A stretch of 49,648 nt of DNA. Origin: JARICQ01 sp964428475. GTDB taxonomy: Bacteria; Bacillota; Clostridia; Tissierellales; Tissierellaceae. A model generated the notes under the pieces. That model was not told the DNA's origin and ran no database searches. It worked only from the letters and a program-made list of their open reading frames with translations. The position numbers were made by a program, and so were the translations under genes. The stretch covers positions 1 to 49,648 of the forward strand of contig CAYRYO010000010.1 of the NCBI GenBank assembly GCA_964428475.1, read 5' to 3'. Below, piece by piece: positions 30,539-40,394 of the stretch; within the stretch, counting starts at the first letter, position 1; each line of letters opens with the position of its first letter.

Positions 30539-33500
30539 ATGAAGAATTTTTTATTAGATCCAATTAAAAATTTAAAACCGTACAAGGAACTCACAATTGA
30601 TATAGAAAGGCGTATTAGCCCTATAGCTACATTTGGAATTACAGATGAGAGTATAGGTCATATTCTCTATGCCCTAGAAGAGGATAAGAAAGATCAAATA
30701 CTAGTTATAACATATAGTGAACTTAGAGCTAGAAGGATATATGAAGATATAAAAGGTCTAGGGGGAGAAGATGTATATCTTCTGCCAAAGAGAGAGCTTA
30801 CTTTTTTTGATGTAGATGCTATCAGCTATGAGGGATCCAATCAAAGGTTAAGTTTAATATCTAAGCTAGTAAAAAAACAAAAAATGATAGTAGTAGCCAG
30901 TGTAGAGAGTGTTTTGGATAAGTATATGAGTCCAGAGATATTTATAGAAAACTCTAATGAAATAAAGGTAGGCGAAGAGATTAGATTGGATGCATTTATA
31001 AATAGTCTTGTGCATAGTGGATATGAAAGGGTAGCTATGGTAGAGGGTATGGGCCAGTTTAGTTTAAGAGGCGGAATTCTTGATTTCTTTACACCTGAAA
31101 ATCAACATCCATATAGAGTGGAGCTGTTTGACAATGAAATAGACTCTATAAGGACATTTGATATACTCACTCAGAGATCTATAAATATAATAGATAAAGC
31201 TAAAATAATACCAACAAATGAAATACTCGTATTAGATGAGTACAGAAAAAAAATAGTTGAGGGCATAGATGGTGATTTGAAGAAGTCTTTATCTAAAGTA
31301 GATTTAAATCAAGCTGAACATGAGAAATTGGAAAACAAGTTTAATAAATACAAAGATTATCTAGAAGAAAAACTATTTATTTCAAATAGAAATTTACTTA
31401 TACCATATATTCCAGATAAATATCTAGCTTCTATAATTGAGTATTTTGATAAGGATTTACTAGTGTTTATAGATGAAGCTAAGAGAGTAGAGCAAAGTGT
31501 AAAGAGTGTAGAGGAAAACTTCAATTATAAATTTACAGATTTATTTTCGATTGGTGAACTTTTAGCTAATCATATTGATATTTCATATTCCTATTGTGAT
31601 ATACTAGAGAAGATAGAAGATAATCTTATAATAGCAAATAGTGCGATTTCAACTAGTAATCATGCTTTTAAACCCAGGGGGATACATAATTTTTCAGTGA
31701 AAGGAATGCAATCATATCACAATAAATTGGATCTTTTAAAAGAAGACTTGGAACATCTAAGATATAGAGGATATAAGGTAGTGATACTCTGTGGAACAGA
31801 TGAAAGGGGAAAGAGATTAAAACAAAATCTCAACGAAATGGGTGTTGAAACTTCATTTGAAATAGATAAGGATAAAGATATTAAATCTTCTCAAATATTC
31901 ATTACTCCTGGTAGTATAAATAGTGGATTTGAGTATCCAAGCTTGAAATTCATAGTATTAAGTGATAAGGAAATTTTTGGTGCTGGAAAGAGCAAAACAA
32001 GAAAGAATAAAAAGAAATCACCTGGTAAAGCTATTAGTTTATCTGATTTAAATGTTGGAAACTATGTAGTGCATGAAAATCATGGTATAGGAAGGTATGA
32101 AGGTGTAGAAAGAATAGATATTCAAGGAGTAAAAAAGGATTATCTTACTATCCGCTATAAGGGCCAGGACAAACTATATGTACTTATAGATCAGATGCAT
32201 TTAGTTCAAAAGTATATTGGCTCTGAAAGTATAAAGCCTAAATTAAATAAGCTTTCTAGTGTAGAATGGGCAAAGGCAAAGGATAGGGCAAAGTTAGCTG
32301 TAGAAGATATGGCAAAAGACCTTCTTGAATTATATGCAAAACGTGAAAGTTATGAGGGATTTCAATTTTCAAAGGATAATGAATGGCAAAAACAATTTGA
32401 AGATTTGTTTCCCTATGAAGAAACAGATGGACAAAATAATAGTATTGAAGAAATAAAAAAGGATATGCAGAGTACAAAACCTATGGACAGACTCCTATGT
32501 GGGGATGTGGGATATGGAAAGACTGAGGTAGCTCTTAGGGCTGCATTTAAAGCTATACTAGACGGCAAACAGGTTGCATTTTTGGTACCAACTACTATAC
32601 TTGCAGAGCAACATTATAATACACTAGTGAGTAGGTTATCTAGTTTTCCTGTAAAGATAGGAGTTTTAAGTAGGTTTGTAAAGAAAAGCCAACAAAATTT
32701 AACTATAGAAAATATGAGAAAAGGCTTGGTTGACATTGTAGTGGGTACTCATAGACTATTATCTAATGATGTGAAATTTAAAGATCTTGGTCTTTTAATC
32801 ATAGATGAAGAGCAGAGATTTGGAGTAAAACACAAGGAAAAGTTGAAGACCTTCAAAGAGACTATAGATGTACTCACTTTGACTGCTACGCCAATTCCTA
32901 GAACCCTTCATATGTCATTATCTGGGGTAAGAGATATGTCTGTAATAGAAGACCCACCAGAAGAAAGATATCCTGTACAGACTTATGTAGTAGAATATAA
33001 TGAACAGATGACAAGAGATGCTATACTCAAGGAAGTAGCAAGAGGGGGTCAAGTATATTATGTTTACAATAGGGTAGATACAATTGATAAGGTAGCTTCA
33101 AGACTTAGAGAGCTTGTTCCAGAGGCTAGTTTTGCTATAGGACATGGACAGATGAGTGAAAGACAGCTTGAAAAGGTAATGGTTGATTTCTTAGAGAATG
33201 AAATAGATGTGCTCGTATGTACTACAATTATAGAAACAGGTCTTGATATTCCAAATGTAAATACTATAATAATTCACAATGCAGATAAAATGGGATTATC
33301 TCAGCTTTATCAACTTAGAGGTAGGGTAGGGCGTTCAAATAAAATTGCATATGGGTATTTTACCTATCAAAAGGATAAGATATTATCAGAAGTAGCTGAA
33401 AAGAGACTCAGGGCAATTAAAGAATTTACTGAGTTTGGATCTGGATTTAAAATAGCTATGAGGGATTTAGAAATACGTGGTGCTGGAAATCTCCTTGGAC

Positions 33501-34066
33501 TCCAACAACATGGACATATGGAGGCTATTGGATATGATCTTTATGTGAAATTTTTAAATGACGCAATCAAAAGACTTAAAGGTGAAAAAGTTGAAGAGTC
33601 CTTAAATACTACTATGGATATAAAGGTAGATGGGTATATAAAATCTAGCTATATAGAAAGTGAAGAACAAAAGATTGAAGTATATAAAAAGATATCGTCG
33701 ATTTCAGATATAGAAGAATATAGAGAGTTGGTAGATGAACTGATAGATAGATTTGGAGATATTCCAAGAGAAGTTGAAAATCTACTGGATATTTCATTTA
33801 TTAGGCATTTAGCGAGTAAAAATGGGATATATAATATAGCTCAAAATGGAGATGATCTTTTAATAGAATTCAATCTAGAAAGCACTCCAACCATAGGGAT
33901 AGAGCTTGTGCATTATCTATCAGGCGAGTATGGCAGAAGGATGAAATTTGATCTATCTAAAGAGCCGTCTATTATATTTAAAGCAAGAAAAGATATACTG
34001 ATTTCTTTGAAACAACTTGTAGAAAAGATCAATAGTTTCAATAGACAAAAAGAAAAGGTGACATAA
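30539..34066 (+). CDS. mfd: Transcription-repair coupling factor
   Basis: Mfd removes stalled RNA polymerase and recruits UvrA. The 1175 residues match the family length. An N-terminal UvrB-like module is followed by the RNA-polymerase-interacting domain (LNVGNYVVHENHGIGRYEGV, about 502), a translocase with Walker A GDVGYGKTE (about 655) and DEEQRFG (about 755), the QLYQLRGRVGRS motif VI, and a C-terminal TRCF domain. It starts 36 bases after pth, as in many Firmicutes. Confidence 0.97.
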   Translation: MKNFLLDPIKNLKPYKELTIDIERRISPIATFGITDESIGHILYALEEDKKDQILVITYSELRARRIYEDIKGLGGEDVYLLPKRELTFFDVDAISYEGSNQRLSLISKLVKKQKMIVVASVESVLDKYMSPEIFIENSNEIKVGEEIRLDAFINSLVHSGYERVAMVEGMGQFSLRGGILDFFTPENQHPYRVELFDNEIDSIRTFDILTQRSINIIDKAKIIPTNEILVLDEYRKKIVEGIDGDLKKSLSKVDLNQAEHEKLENKFNKYKDYLEEKLFISNRNLLIPYIPDKYLASIIEYFDKDLLVFIDEAKRVEQSVKSVEENFNYKFTDLFSIGELLANHIDISYSYCDILEKIEDNLIIANSAISTSNHAFKPRGIHNFSVKGMQSYHNKLDLLKEDLEHLRYRGYKVVILCGTDERGKRLKQNLNEMGVETSFEIDKDKDIKSSQIFITPGSINSGFEYPSLKFIVLSDKEIFGAGKSKTRKNKKKSPGKAISLSDLNVGNYVVHENHGIGRYEGVERIDIQGVKKDYLTIRYKGQDKLYVLIDQMHLVQKYIGSESIKPKLNKLSSVEWAKAKDRAKLAVEDMAKDLLELYAKRESYEGFQFSKDNEWQKQFEDLFPYEETDGQNNSIEEIKKDMQSTKPMDRLLCGDVGYGKTEVALRAAFKAILDGKQVAFLVPTTILAEQHYNTLVSRLSSFPVKIGVLSRFVKKSQQNLTIENMRKGLVDIVVGTHRLLSNDVKFKDLGLLIIDEEQRFGVKHKEKLKTFKETIDVLTLTATPIPRTLHMSLSGVRDMSVIEDPPEERYPVQTYVVEYNEQMTRDAILKEVARGGQVYYVYNRVDTIDKVASRLRELVPEASFAIGHGQMSERQLEKVMVDFLENEIDVLVCTTIIETGLDIPNVNTIIIHNADKMGLSQLYQLRGRVGRSNKIAYGYFTYQKDKILSEVAEKRLRAIKEFTEFGSGFKIAMRDLEIRGAGNLLGLQQHGHMEAIGYDLYVKFLNDAIKRLKGEKVEESLNTTMDIKVDGYIKSSYIESEEQKIEVYKKISSISDIEEYRELVDELIDRFGDIPREVENLLDISFIRHLASKNGIYNIAQNGDDLLIEFNLESTPTIGIELVHYLSGEYGRRMKFDLSKEPSIIFKARKDILISLKQLVEKINSFNRQKEKVT

Positions 34067-34096
34067 ATAAAAAACAAACAAGAAAGGATGTTTTAC

Positions 34097-35008
34097 GTGT
34101 TTAAGAAAACCAAAGTATTGCTTGTCTTATTAATTTCGATATTGGCTTTAACAGGATGCGTTGAGGTAAAAGAAGGGTTGATTGCTAAAGTAGAAGGAAA
34201 AGAAATCACAGAAGAACAGTTTAATGAAGAATATGCAATATTTAAAGGTATTTATATAAAACAATTTGGCGAAGAAGTGATGTCTCAAAAAGCAGAAGAT
34301 GGCAGAACATTAGAGGAAATATTTAAAGAACAGATATTGGAAAAAATGATAATGGAAGTCATTATAGAAAAACAAGCTGGTAAAATGGATATCTCTGTTT
34401 CAGAAGAAGAAGTTCAGGAAAAGATAGAAGAATATATTGATATGACAGGTGGAAAAGAGGACTTTGATGAATTTTTAGACAACAATAAGATTACAAAAGA
34501 ATATTTTAGCGAAAACTTGAGAAAAGAAATACTTGTAAATAAATATAGGGAGAGTTTTATAGGCAATATAGAAATAAATGAAAAAGAAGCTAGAGAGTTT
34601 TTTGATGAACATAAAGAAGACCTAGAAGTTATAAGAGCAAGTCATATACTTGTAAAGACAGAAGAACAAGCACAAGAGCTTTTAGATAAAATTGATAGTG
34701 GAGAAGACTTTGCAGAATTAGCAAAACAACTATCTGTAGATAAAGCATCAGCTTTAGCAGGAGGCGACTTGGGATATTTTACTAAGGGTACTAGAATTCC
34801 TGAATTTGAAGATATTGCATTTAATTTAAAAAAAGGGCAATTAAGTGACATTGTAAAAACTGAAGTAGGATATCATATAATCAAGCTTATAGACATAAAA
34901 GACACATATGAAGAATTAAAAGACGAGATTTCAATGGTTCTAAAAGAAGAAAAATACAAAGAAGAGAAAGCAGGGTTAAAAGAAAAGGCTAAAATCAAGA
35001 TTTATTAA
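34097..35008 (+). CDS. prsA: PrsA/SurA-like peptidyl-prolyl isomerase lipoprotein
   Basis: The 303-residue protein begins with a lipoprotein signal peptide (KKTKVLLVLLISILALTGC; lipidated Cys21). A SurA-N-like chaperone region (about 35-170) is followed by a parvulin rotamase domain, RASHILVKTEEQAQELLDK to GGDLGYFTKGTRIPEFE (about 181-245). It should help fold secreted proteins on the outer face of the membrane. GTG 34097 leaves eight bases to AAAGGA; ATG 34088 overlaps that site. It sits between mfd and spoVT, where Bacillus has nothing equivalent. Confidence 0.9.
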   Translation: MFKKTKVLLVLLISILALTGCVEVKEGLIAKVEGKEITEEQFNEEYAIFKGIYIKQFGEEVMSQKAEDGRTLEEIFKEQILEKMIMEVIIEKQAGKMDISVSEEEVQEKIEEYIDMTGGKEDFDEFLDNNKITKEYFSENLRKEILVNKYRESFIGNIEINEKEAREFFDEHKEDLEVIRASHILVKTEEQAQELLDKIDSGEDFAELAKQLSVDKASALAGGDLGYFTKGTRIPEFEDIAFNLKKGQLSDIVKTEVGYHIIKLIDIKDTYEELKDEISMVLKEEKYKEEKAGLKEKAKIKIY

Positions 35009-35024
35009 CCTTATCTTTCTTTAA

Positions 35025-35055
35025 TGTATAAAATTTTCCTTTTAGATATATAATA
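35025..35055 (+). promoter_or_regulatory. Candidate sporulation (sigma-G-like) or sigma-A promoter of spoVT
   Basis: TGTATAA (35025-35031), 17 bases, then TATAATA (35049-35055). This resembles the sigma-G pattern TGNATNA / CATAMTA; the second box also reads as a sigma-A -10. spoVT is a sigma-G gene in Bacillus. Confidence 0.35.
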
Positions 35056-35089
35056 ATCTCACTACACAAGATTATTGAGGAGGAAAGAC

Positions 35090-35641
35090 ATGAAGGCTAC
35101 GGGGATTGTTAGAAGAATTGATGAACTAGGCAGAATAGTAATTCCAAAAGAAATTAGAAGGACACTTAGAATAAGAGAAGGTGATCCTTTAGAAATATAT
35201 ACCGATAGAGAAGGTCAAGTGATACTTAAAAAGTATTCTCCTATAGGAGAATTAAGTGAATTTGCAAAAGAATACTGTGAATCATTATATGAAAATACTA
35301 ATTTTACAGCGTTAATATCTGATAGAGACAATATAATAGCAGTAGCAGGTGGATCTAAAAAGCTATATATGGAAAAGAGGATAAGTCCAGATTTAGAGAA
35401 GATTATAGAGGGTAAAGATACTTACTTTACAGGTCAAGACAATGAGAATATAAAAATAACATATGAAGATGATGGCACTGAAAAATACAATGCTCAAGTA
35501 ATAGTACCTATTGTAATGCAAGGTGACCCTATAGGGGCTGTTATCTTGTCATCAGGTGAAGATGGAGCAAAGATAAGCGATATAGAAATAAAATTAGCAG
35601 AAACTGCATCGGGATTTCTTTCCAAACAAATGGAAAATTAA
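35090..35641 (+). CDS. spoVT: Stage V sporulation protein T, AbrB-type regulator
   Basis: SpoVT controls forespore genes late in sporulation. The 183 residues start with an AbrB DNA-binding domain (MKATGIVRRIDELGRIVIPKE, to about 50), followed by a GAF-like domain (about 55-180). ATG 35090 follows GAGGAGGAAAG; the TTG five codons upstream is inside that ribosome site. Confidence 0.95.
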   Translation: MKATGIVRRIDELGRIVIPKEIRRTLRIREGDPLEIYTDREGQVILKKYSPIGELSEFAKEYCESLYENTNFTALISDRDNIIAVAGGSKKLYMEKRISPDLEKIIEGKDTYFTGQDNENIKITYEDDGTEKYNAQVIVPIVMQGDPIGAVILSSGEDGAKISDIEIKLAETASGFLSKQMEN

Positions 35642-35664
35642 AACCTACCATATGGTAGGTTTTA
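35640..35664 (+). terminator. Rho-independent terminator after spoVT
   Basis: AAAACCTACCATATGGTAGG plus TTTT is a perfect 24-base palindrome followed by T-rich DNA. Confidence 0.8.
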
Positions 35665-35729
35665 ATTTTAGTATTATTTTCCACATTTAGATGATATAAT
35701 GTATAAGATTATGTTTTGGGGGAATGGAA

Positions 35730-37355
35730 ATGTCAAAAAATAGTAGTTTTATAAAAGGAGCAGCTATCTTGGGTATAGCTGGAGGTATAGTAAAGATTTT
35801 GGGAGCCATATATAGACTTCCACTTGCAAACCTGATTGGTTCAGAGGGTATGGGATATTATCAGACAGCATACCCACTCTATACACTTTTGCTTACTATA
35901 TCTACTGCAGGTTTTCCAGTTGCTATTGCAAAGCTAGTTTCAGAAAAAAGAGCGATAGAGGATTACAATGCAGCACATAGGGTGTTTAAGGTAGCGCTTA
36001 TGGGCTTGCTTATAGGGGGGATTTTAACTTCATCTTTTGTATATTTTTTAAGTGATAGTATAGTCGAAAGGCTTGGAAATCCAAATTCATATTATGCACT
36101 TATAGCATTAGTACCGGCATTATTTTTTGTGCCAATAATGGCTTCTTTTAGAGGTTTTTTTCAAGGGTATCAGAGTATGGCACCAACTGCAATTTCTCAG
36201 GTGGTAGAACAGTTCTTTAGAGTAGCATCAGGACTTTTTCTAACTTATTACTTGCTTGATAGAGGAACTGCTATAGCAGCGGGGGGAGCTTCATTTGGAG
36301 GCTCTATAGGGGCTATGTTTGGAACTATAACTATGGTATTTATATATATCTACCAAAGAAAAGATATAATGGATGAAATGAAAACAAGTATAAAGACTGA
36401 AGAATACAAGGTAAAGCAGATAATAAAGGATCTTTTGATTATAGCAGTTCCCATTACCATAGGTGCATCTATAATGCCTATGATGGATTCTATAGATGTG
36501 CTTATAGTCTTAAATAGACTTCAATCTATAGGCTATACAGAAGCTATGGCAAATGATCTGTATGGAAATTTAAAGGGAATGGCGCAGACATTAATAAATT
36601 TACCACAAGTGTTTTCTATGGCAATAGCTATGAGCCTTGTACCTGCTATAGCAGGTGCAAATGCGAAGAGAGAAAGGATAGAAATGGAAAATACAATTTC
36701 TTCAGGAATACGAATGACCTTGCTTATAGGACTTCCAGCAGGCATAGGACTATATGTGCTTGCAGATCCTATTATAGCTTTATTATATTATAAAAATCCA
36801 ATTGAGACGATTGTAAGCGTGGGAAGCCTTCTCAAGACACTATCTACAGGAGTGATATTTCTTACACTTGTTCAGGCATTGTCGTCTATACTTCAAGGAC
36901 TTGGGAAACCAATGGTACCTGCAATCAATTTATTTGTAGGTGCAGGAGTTAAAGTGGTTCTTTCATATGTACTTACTGCAGTGCCTAGTATAAATATAAG
37001 TGGTGCTGCCATATCAACTGTTGTTGCATTTATGATTGCAGCAATTTTAGATCTAATATTTGTAATTAAGTATAGTAAAATCAGTTTAAGTGTAAAAGAT
37101 GTATTTATAAGGCCCCTTTTATCTGCAATTGGTATGGGAATAGCAGCTTTTCTATCATATGAGTTTTTATTTAAAGCGTTAGGTGGAATAAATAGGGGGT
37201 CAAAAGTAGCAACTTTAATTGCCATATTGATTGGAGCTGTAGTTTATGGTATATTGTTAATACTTACGGGAGCTATTACTTCAAGGGATTTGGAGTTTAT
37301 ACCAAAAGGTAAAAAGATAAAAAATAAATTAGATAAGTTTAATTTATTGAAATAG
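35730..37355 (+). CDS. SpoVB/YabM-like polysaccharide flippase (MVF/MOP superfamily)
   Basis: The 541-residue membrane protein has about 14 hydrophobic segments. SFIKGAAILGIAGGIVKILGAIYRLPL and GSEGMGYYQTAYPLY are typical of the SpoVB branch of the lipid-linked oligosaccharide exporters. By position after spoVT and before the MazG gene it corresponds to yabM. It may flip peptidoglycan or other lipid-linked precursors. ATG 35730 is better spaced from GGGGG than ATG 35724. Confidence 0.88.
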   Translation: MSKNSSFIKGAAILGIAGGIVKILGAIYRLPLANLIGSEGMGYYQTAYPLYTLLLTISTAGFPVAIAKLVSEKRAIEDYNAAHRVFKVALMGLLIGGILTSSFVYFLSDSIVERLGNPNSYYALIALVPALFFVPIMASFRGFFQGYQSMAPTAISQVVEQFFRVASGLFLTYYLLDRGTAIAAGGASFGGSIGAMFGTITMVFIYIYQRKDIMDEMKTSIKTEEYKVKQIIKDLLIIAVPITIGASIMPMMDSIDVLIVLNRLQSIGYTEAMANDLYGNLKGMAQTLINLPQVFSMAIAMSLVPAIAGANAKRERIEMENTISSGIRMTLLIGLPAGIGLYVLADPIIALLYYKNPIETIVSVGSLLKTLSTGVIFLTLVQALSSILQGLGKPMVPAINLFVGAGVKVVLSYVLTAVPSINISGAAISTVVAFMIAAILDLIFVIKYSKISLSVKDVFIRPLLSAIGMGIAAFLSYEFLFKALGGINRGSKVATLIAILIGAVVYGILLILTGAITSRDLEFIPKGKKIKNKLDKFNLLK

Positions 37356-37376
37356 AAATACAAAGGAGAAAAAAGC

Positions 37377-38837
37377 ATGGGAAAGATTTATGTAGTAGGA
37401 CTTGGACCGGGTAGTATAAGTGCACTGACACTGGGTGCTGTAGAGAGAATAAATTCAGGAGATTCGATTTTTTTAAGAACTGAAAAGCATCCTACGGTGG
37501 AGTATTTAAAAGAAAGAAATATTCCCTATAAGACTTATGATTATTTATATGAAGATGAAGAAGATTTTAAAGATGTATATGAAAGAATAGTTGAAGAGTT
37601 GATAGTGGAATCTAAAGACAAGGTGATAAATTATTTTGTCCCGGGGAATCCATTGCTTGCCGAGAAGACTGTGGAGATTTTAAAAAGAAATGATGTAGAC
37701 ATTGAAATAATATCTGGAATGAGCTTTATAGAACCTCTTATTGAACTTGTAGATAGGGATCCTATAGGTGGTTTAAAGCTTGTAGACGGTTCTGTATTTG
37801 ATATTCTAGATGTGGATATAGGTATAGACACTATAATAACACAGGTATACAATAGAAGGATATTATCTGAAATAAAGATAGGGCTATCTGAAGTTTATGG
37901 TGATGAATATATGATATATGCTATTCATAGTGCTGGAGTGGAAAGAGATGAGGATAAACAATTTATCCATATCTATGAGCTAGATCGAATAGATGAAGTT
38001 GGGCCTCTAACTAGTCTATATATCCCTAAAATAGACAAGGTTGACAAAAAAATATTTGATTTTAATGATTTATTGGGTATAATAAGATTATTAAGGTCTA
38101 AAGATGGATGTCCATGGGATATGGAACAAACTCATAAATCTATTAGGGCGTGCATGCTAGAAGAAGCCTATGAGCTTGTAGATGCTATAGATAGAGGAGA
38201 TATAGATAATCTATCAGAAGAACTAGGAGATGTATTGCTTCAAGTGCTTCTTCATTCGGAGATAGGGTATGAGGAGGGCGAGTTTAATATATATGAAGTG
38301 ATGTCTACTCTTGCCAATAAATTAATTTATAGGCATCCTCATGTTTTTAAAGAAAAAAAACTAGTCAACTCTAGTGAAATAGTATATAATTGGAATGAAC
38401 TAAAGTATGATAAGAGAAATATAGAGAAGATATCTGATAAATTTAAAGATATACCAAGATTACCTGCACTTATGAGAAGCTTTAAGATACAGGAAAAAGC
38501 TGCTGAAGTTGGATTTGATTGGGAAGATGTAGGTGAACCTTTGAATAAGATAATGGAAGAATATGGTGAGATGGTAGAAGCTATTGAAGAGTTTCCCTTG
38601 GGAGATAAACATATAGAAGAGGAGCTAGGAGATCTTTTATTTGCTGTAGTAAATACATCTAGATTTCTCAGAGTAAATCCAGAAGTGGCTTTAAACAAGA
38701 CAATAGGTAAGTTTACCAGTAGATTTGAATTTATTGAAAGTTCAGCAGAAAAATCAGACAAAAAATTAGAAGATATGAGTTTGAAGGAAATGGATCAACT
38801 ATGGAATAAAGCTAAACTTTATGAAGATCTTAATTAA
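37377..38837 (+). CDS. mazG: YabN: tetrapyrrole-methylase-like domain fused to MazG NTP pyrophosphatase
   Basis: The 486 residues form two parts. The first 215 or so resemble SAM-dependent tetrapyrrole methylases (IYVVGLGPGSISALTLGAVE, YFVPGNPLLAEKTVEIL). The rest is MazG: DGCPWDMEQTHKSIRACMLEEAYELVDAI (E-E-x-x-E metal site, about 242-270), SEELGDVLLQVLLHSEI, and a second MazG-like half near 385-430. MazG hydrolyses NTPs and removes faulty nucleotides. The fusion is standard for Firmicutes. AAAGGAGAA precedes the ATG. Confidence 0.92.
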   Translation: MGKIYVVGLGPGSISALTLGAVERINSGDSIFLRTEKHPTVEYLKERNIPYKTYDYLYEDEEDFKDVYERIVEELIVESKDKVINYFVPGNPLLAEKTVEILKRNDVDIEIISGMSFIEPLIELVDRDPIGGLKLVDGSVFDILDVDIGIDTIITQVYNRRILSEIKIGLSEVYGDEYMIYAIHSAGVERDEDKQFIHIYELDRIDEVGPLTSLYIPKIDKVDKKIFDFNDLLGIIRLLRSKDGCPWDMEQTHKSIRACMLEEAYELVDAIDRGDIDNLSEELGDVLLQVLLHSEIGYEEGEFNIYEVMSTLANKLIYRHPHVFKEKKLVNSSEIVYNWNELKYDKRNIEKISDKFKDIPRLPALMRSFKIQEKAAEVGFDWEDVGEPLNKIMEEYGEMVEAIEEFPLGDKHIEEELGDLLFAVVNTSRFLRVNPEVALNKTIGKFTSRFEFIESSAEKSDKKLEDMSLKEMDQLWNKAKLYEDLN

Positions 38838-38926
38838 GTTGTTTGAAAATAGTTATAAATTTTTATTTATATATTTAGTATTAAGTTAATTTAATTAATA
38901 AGTATAATTTTAAGGAGGAATGAATA

Positions 38927-39205
38927 ATGAATAAGTCTCAATTGATAGCTAGTATGGCTCAAAAAGGGGATATGACAAAAAAAGATGCAGAGAATGCATT
39001 AAATGCATTTATACAGACAGTAGAGGGATCACTGGCGGAAGGTGAAAAGGTCCAATTGGTAGGATTTGGAACCTTTGAAGTTAGAGATAGAAAAGCTAGA
39101 GAAGGAAGAAATCCTAGAGATCCAGAACAAGTAATTCAGATTCCTGCATCAAAGGCACCAGTATTTAAAGCTGGAAAAGCTTTAAAAGAAATAGTTAATA
39201 AATAA
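38927..39205 (+). CDS. hup: HU-family DNA-binding protein
   Basis: The 92 residues match HU throughout: a helical N-terminus (NKSQLIASMAQKGDMTKKDAE), VQLVGFGTFEVRDRKAREGRNP, the DNA-gripping arm ending in IPASKAPVFKAGKALK. HU wraps and bends DNA. It stands between the MazG and RqcP genes, has AAGGAGGA before its ATG and its own terminator. Confidence 0.96.
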   Translation: MNKSQLIASMAQKGDMTKKDAENALNAFIQTVEGSLAEGEKVQLVGFGTFEVRDRKAREGRNPRDPEQVIQIPASKAPVFKAGKALKEIVNK

Positions 39206-39207
39206 TT

Positions 39208-39234
39208 AAACCAGGCTCTAGCCTGGTTTTTTTT
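39208..39234 (+). terminator. Rho-independent terminator after hup
   Basis: AACCAGGC, loop TCTA, GCCTGGTT, then T8. Confidence 0.92.
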
Positions 39235-39256
39235 GTAAGATAAGGGAGATGAAGAT

Positions 39257-39496
39257 ATGAGGATAGATAAGTATTTGAAAAATGCTAGAATAATCAAGAG
39301 AAGGACTATAGCTAAGGAAGCTTGTGAAAGAGGTAGAGTTTCCATAAATGATAAGCAGGCAAAACCAGGTGATGAGGTAAGTACTGGTGATACAATTCAA
39401 ATTAGATTTGGAAGCGAAGAGATGAATATAGAGGTATTGGATATAAAGGATAATGTGAGAAAAGAAGATGCTGAAAAACTATATAAAAGGATTTAA
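39257..39496 (+). CDS. rqcP: RqcP (YabO), S4-domain ribosome quality-control factor
   Basis: The 79 residues form one S4 RNA-binding domain (MRIDKYLKNARIIKRRTIAKEA, then GRVSINDKQAKPGDEV). YabO/RqcP works with RqcH on 60S-like 50S subunits to tag stalled peptides with alanine. Position before yabP and length match the Bacillus gene. AAGGGAGATG precedes the ATG. Confidence 0.92.
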   Translation: MRIDKYLKNARIIKRRTIAKEACERGRVSINDKQAKPGDEVSTGDTIQIRFGSEEMNIEVLDIKDNVRKEDAEKLYKRI

Positions 39497-39527
39497 AAAA
39501 AGACTTTGTAATAAAAGTCTTTTTTTA
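39495..39527 (+). terminator. Rho-independent terminator after rqcP
   Basis: AAAAAAAGACTTT (39495-39507) pairs with AAAAGTCTTTTTTT (39514-39527). Confidence 0.85.
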
Positions 39528-39569
39528 TACATAAATATTAATAATCTAATATTCTAGGAGTGTGATCAG

Positions 39570-39848
39570 ATGTCGGAAGCTAGAGTTAAATATAAAAGTC
39601 AAAATATAAATATGGAAGACAGAAAGAAAATGCTAGTTACAGGGGTGGAAAATGTAGAAAGTTTTAATGATAATACAATAATACTTAAGACTATTAATGG
39701 AGGAATGATAATAAAAGGAGAGGGTTTAAATATAAATAATCTAAATGTAGAAGATGGAAATGTAAAGATACATGGCAAAATAAATGGGATAAATTATACT
39801 TCAAAAGATGTTTCTTCTAAGAATATCCTTGAAAAACTATTTAAGTAG
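39570..39848 (+). CDS. yabP: Sporulation protein YabP
   Basis: The 92 residues fit YabP/YqfC: NINMEDRKKMLVTGVENVESFND and ITLKT-like strands followed by GEGLNINNLNVEDGNVKIHGKI. YabP is needed for spore cortex formation in the mother cell. yabQ follows after 14 bases. AGGAGTGTGAT precedes the ATG. Confidence 0.92.
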   Translation: MSEARVKYKSQNINMEDRKKMLVTGVENVESFNDNTIILKTINGGMIIKGEGLNINNLNVEDGNVKIHGKINGINYTSKDVSSKNILEKLFK

Positions 39849-39862
39849 GAAAAGGTGAAAAT

Positions 39863-40330
39863 ATGGAGAATACATTGATCATAGATGTTCATATATTTTT
39901 GGGGGTATTGTATGGTGGACTTATAGCTGGATTTTTTTATGATATATATAGGACATTTAGATATTTTTCTAAACCAAGTAAATGGGTTACTTATATAGGT
40001 GATTTATTGTTTTGGCTAGTATTATCTATTTTATTTTTCTATGTACTAGTAAGACTGAATTGGGGTGAGATGAGAGGATATATTATACTTGGATTTTTAC
40101 TAGGAATTTTTATTTATAATAAGATTTTTAGTAAATTCATATATCGAGCATGTCTAAAGGTAGGTATAATTTTAAAAAGAATATTACATAAGATAATGAG
40201 AACTTTCTTCTGTCCCTTTAAATATATTAAAAAAAGGGTATATAGTCCTATAAAGAAGATAAAGAATATTCCGATAATATTATACAGGGAAGCAAAGCGA
40301 TATATAAAAATAATTTCTACAAAGAAATGA
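39863..40330 (+). CDS. yabQ: Sporulation membrane protein YabQ
   Basis: This 155-residue membrane protein has hydrophobic segments at about 8-28, 43-65 and 70-90, then a basic tail. GGLIAGFFYDIYRTFRYFSKPSKW is typical of YabQ, which sits in the outer forespore membrane and is needed for cortex formation. It is coupled to yabP (14-base gap). The family is short and variable, so the call rests on both motif and gene order. Confidence 0.9.
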   Translation: MENTLIIDVHIFLGVLYGGLIAGFFYDIYRTFRYFSKPSKWVTYIGDLLFWLVLSILFFYVLVRLNWGEMRGYIILGFLLGIFIYNKIFSKFIYRACLKVGIILKRILHKIMRTFFCPFKYIKKRVYSPIKKIKNIPIILYREAKRYIKIISTKK

Positions 40331-40394
40331 AGGAATTTTTGATTTTTTGTAGTATTATATATATGATGGGATAATAAAAAAGGGAGAGACTGTT

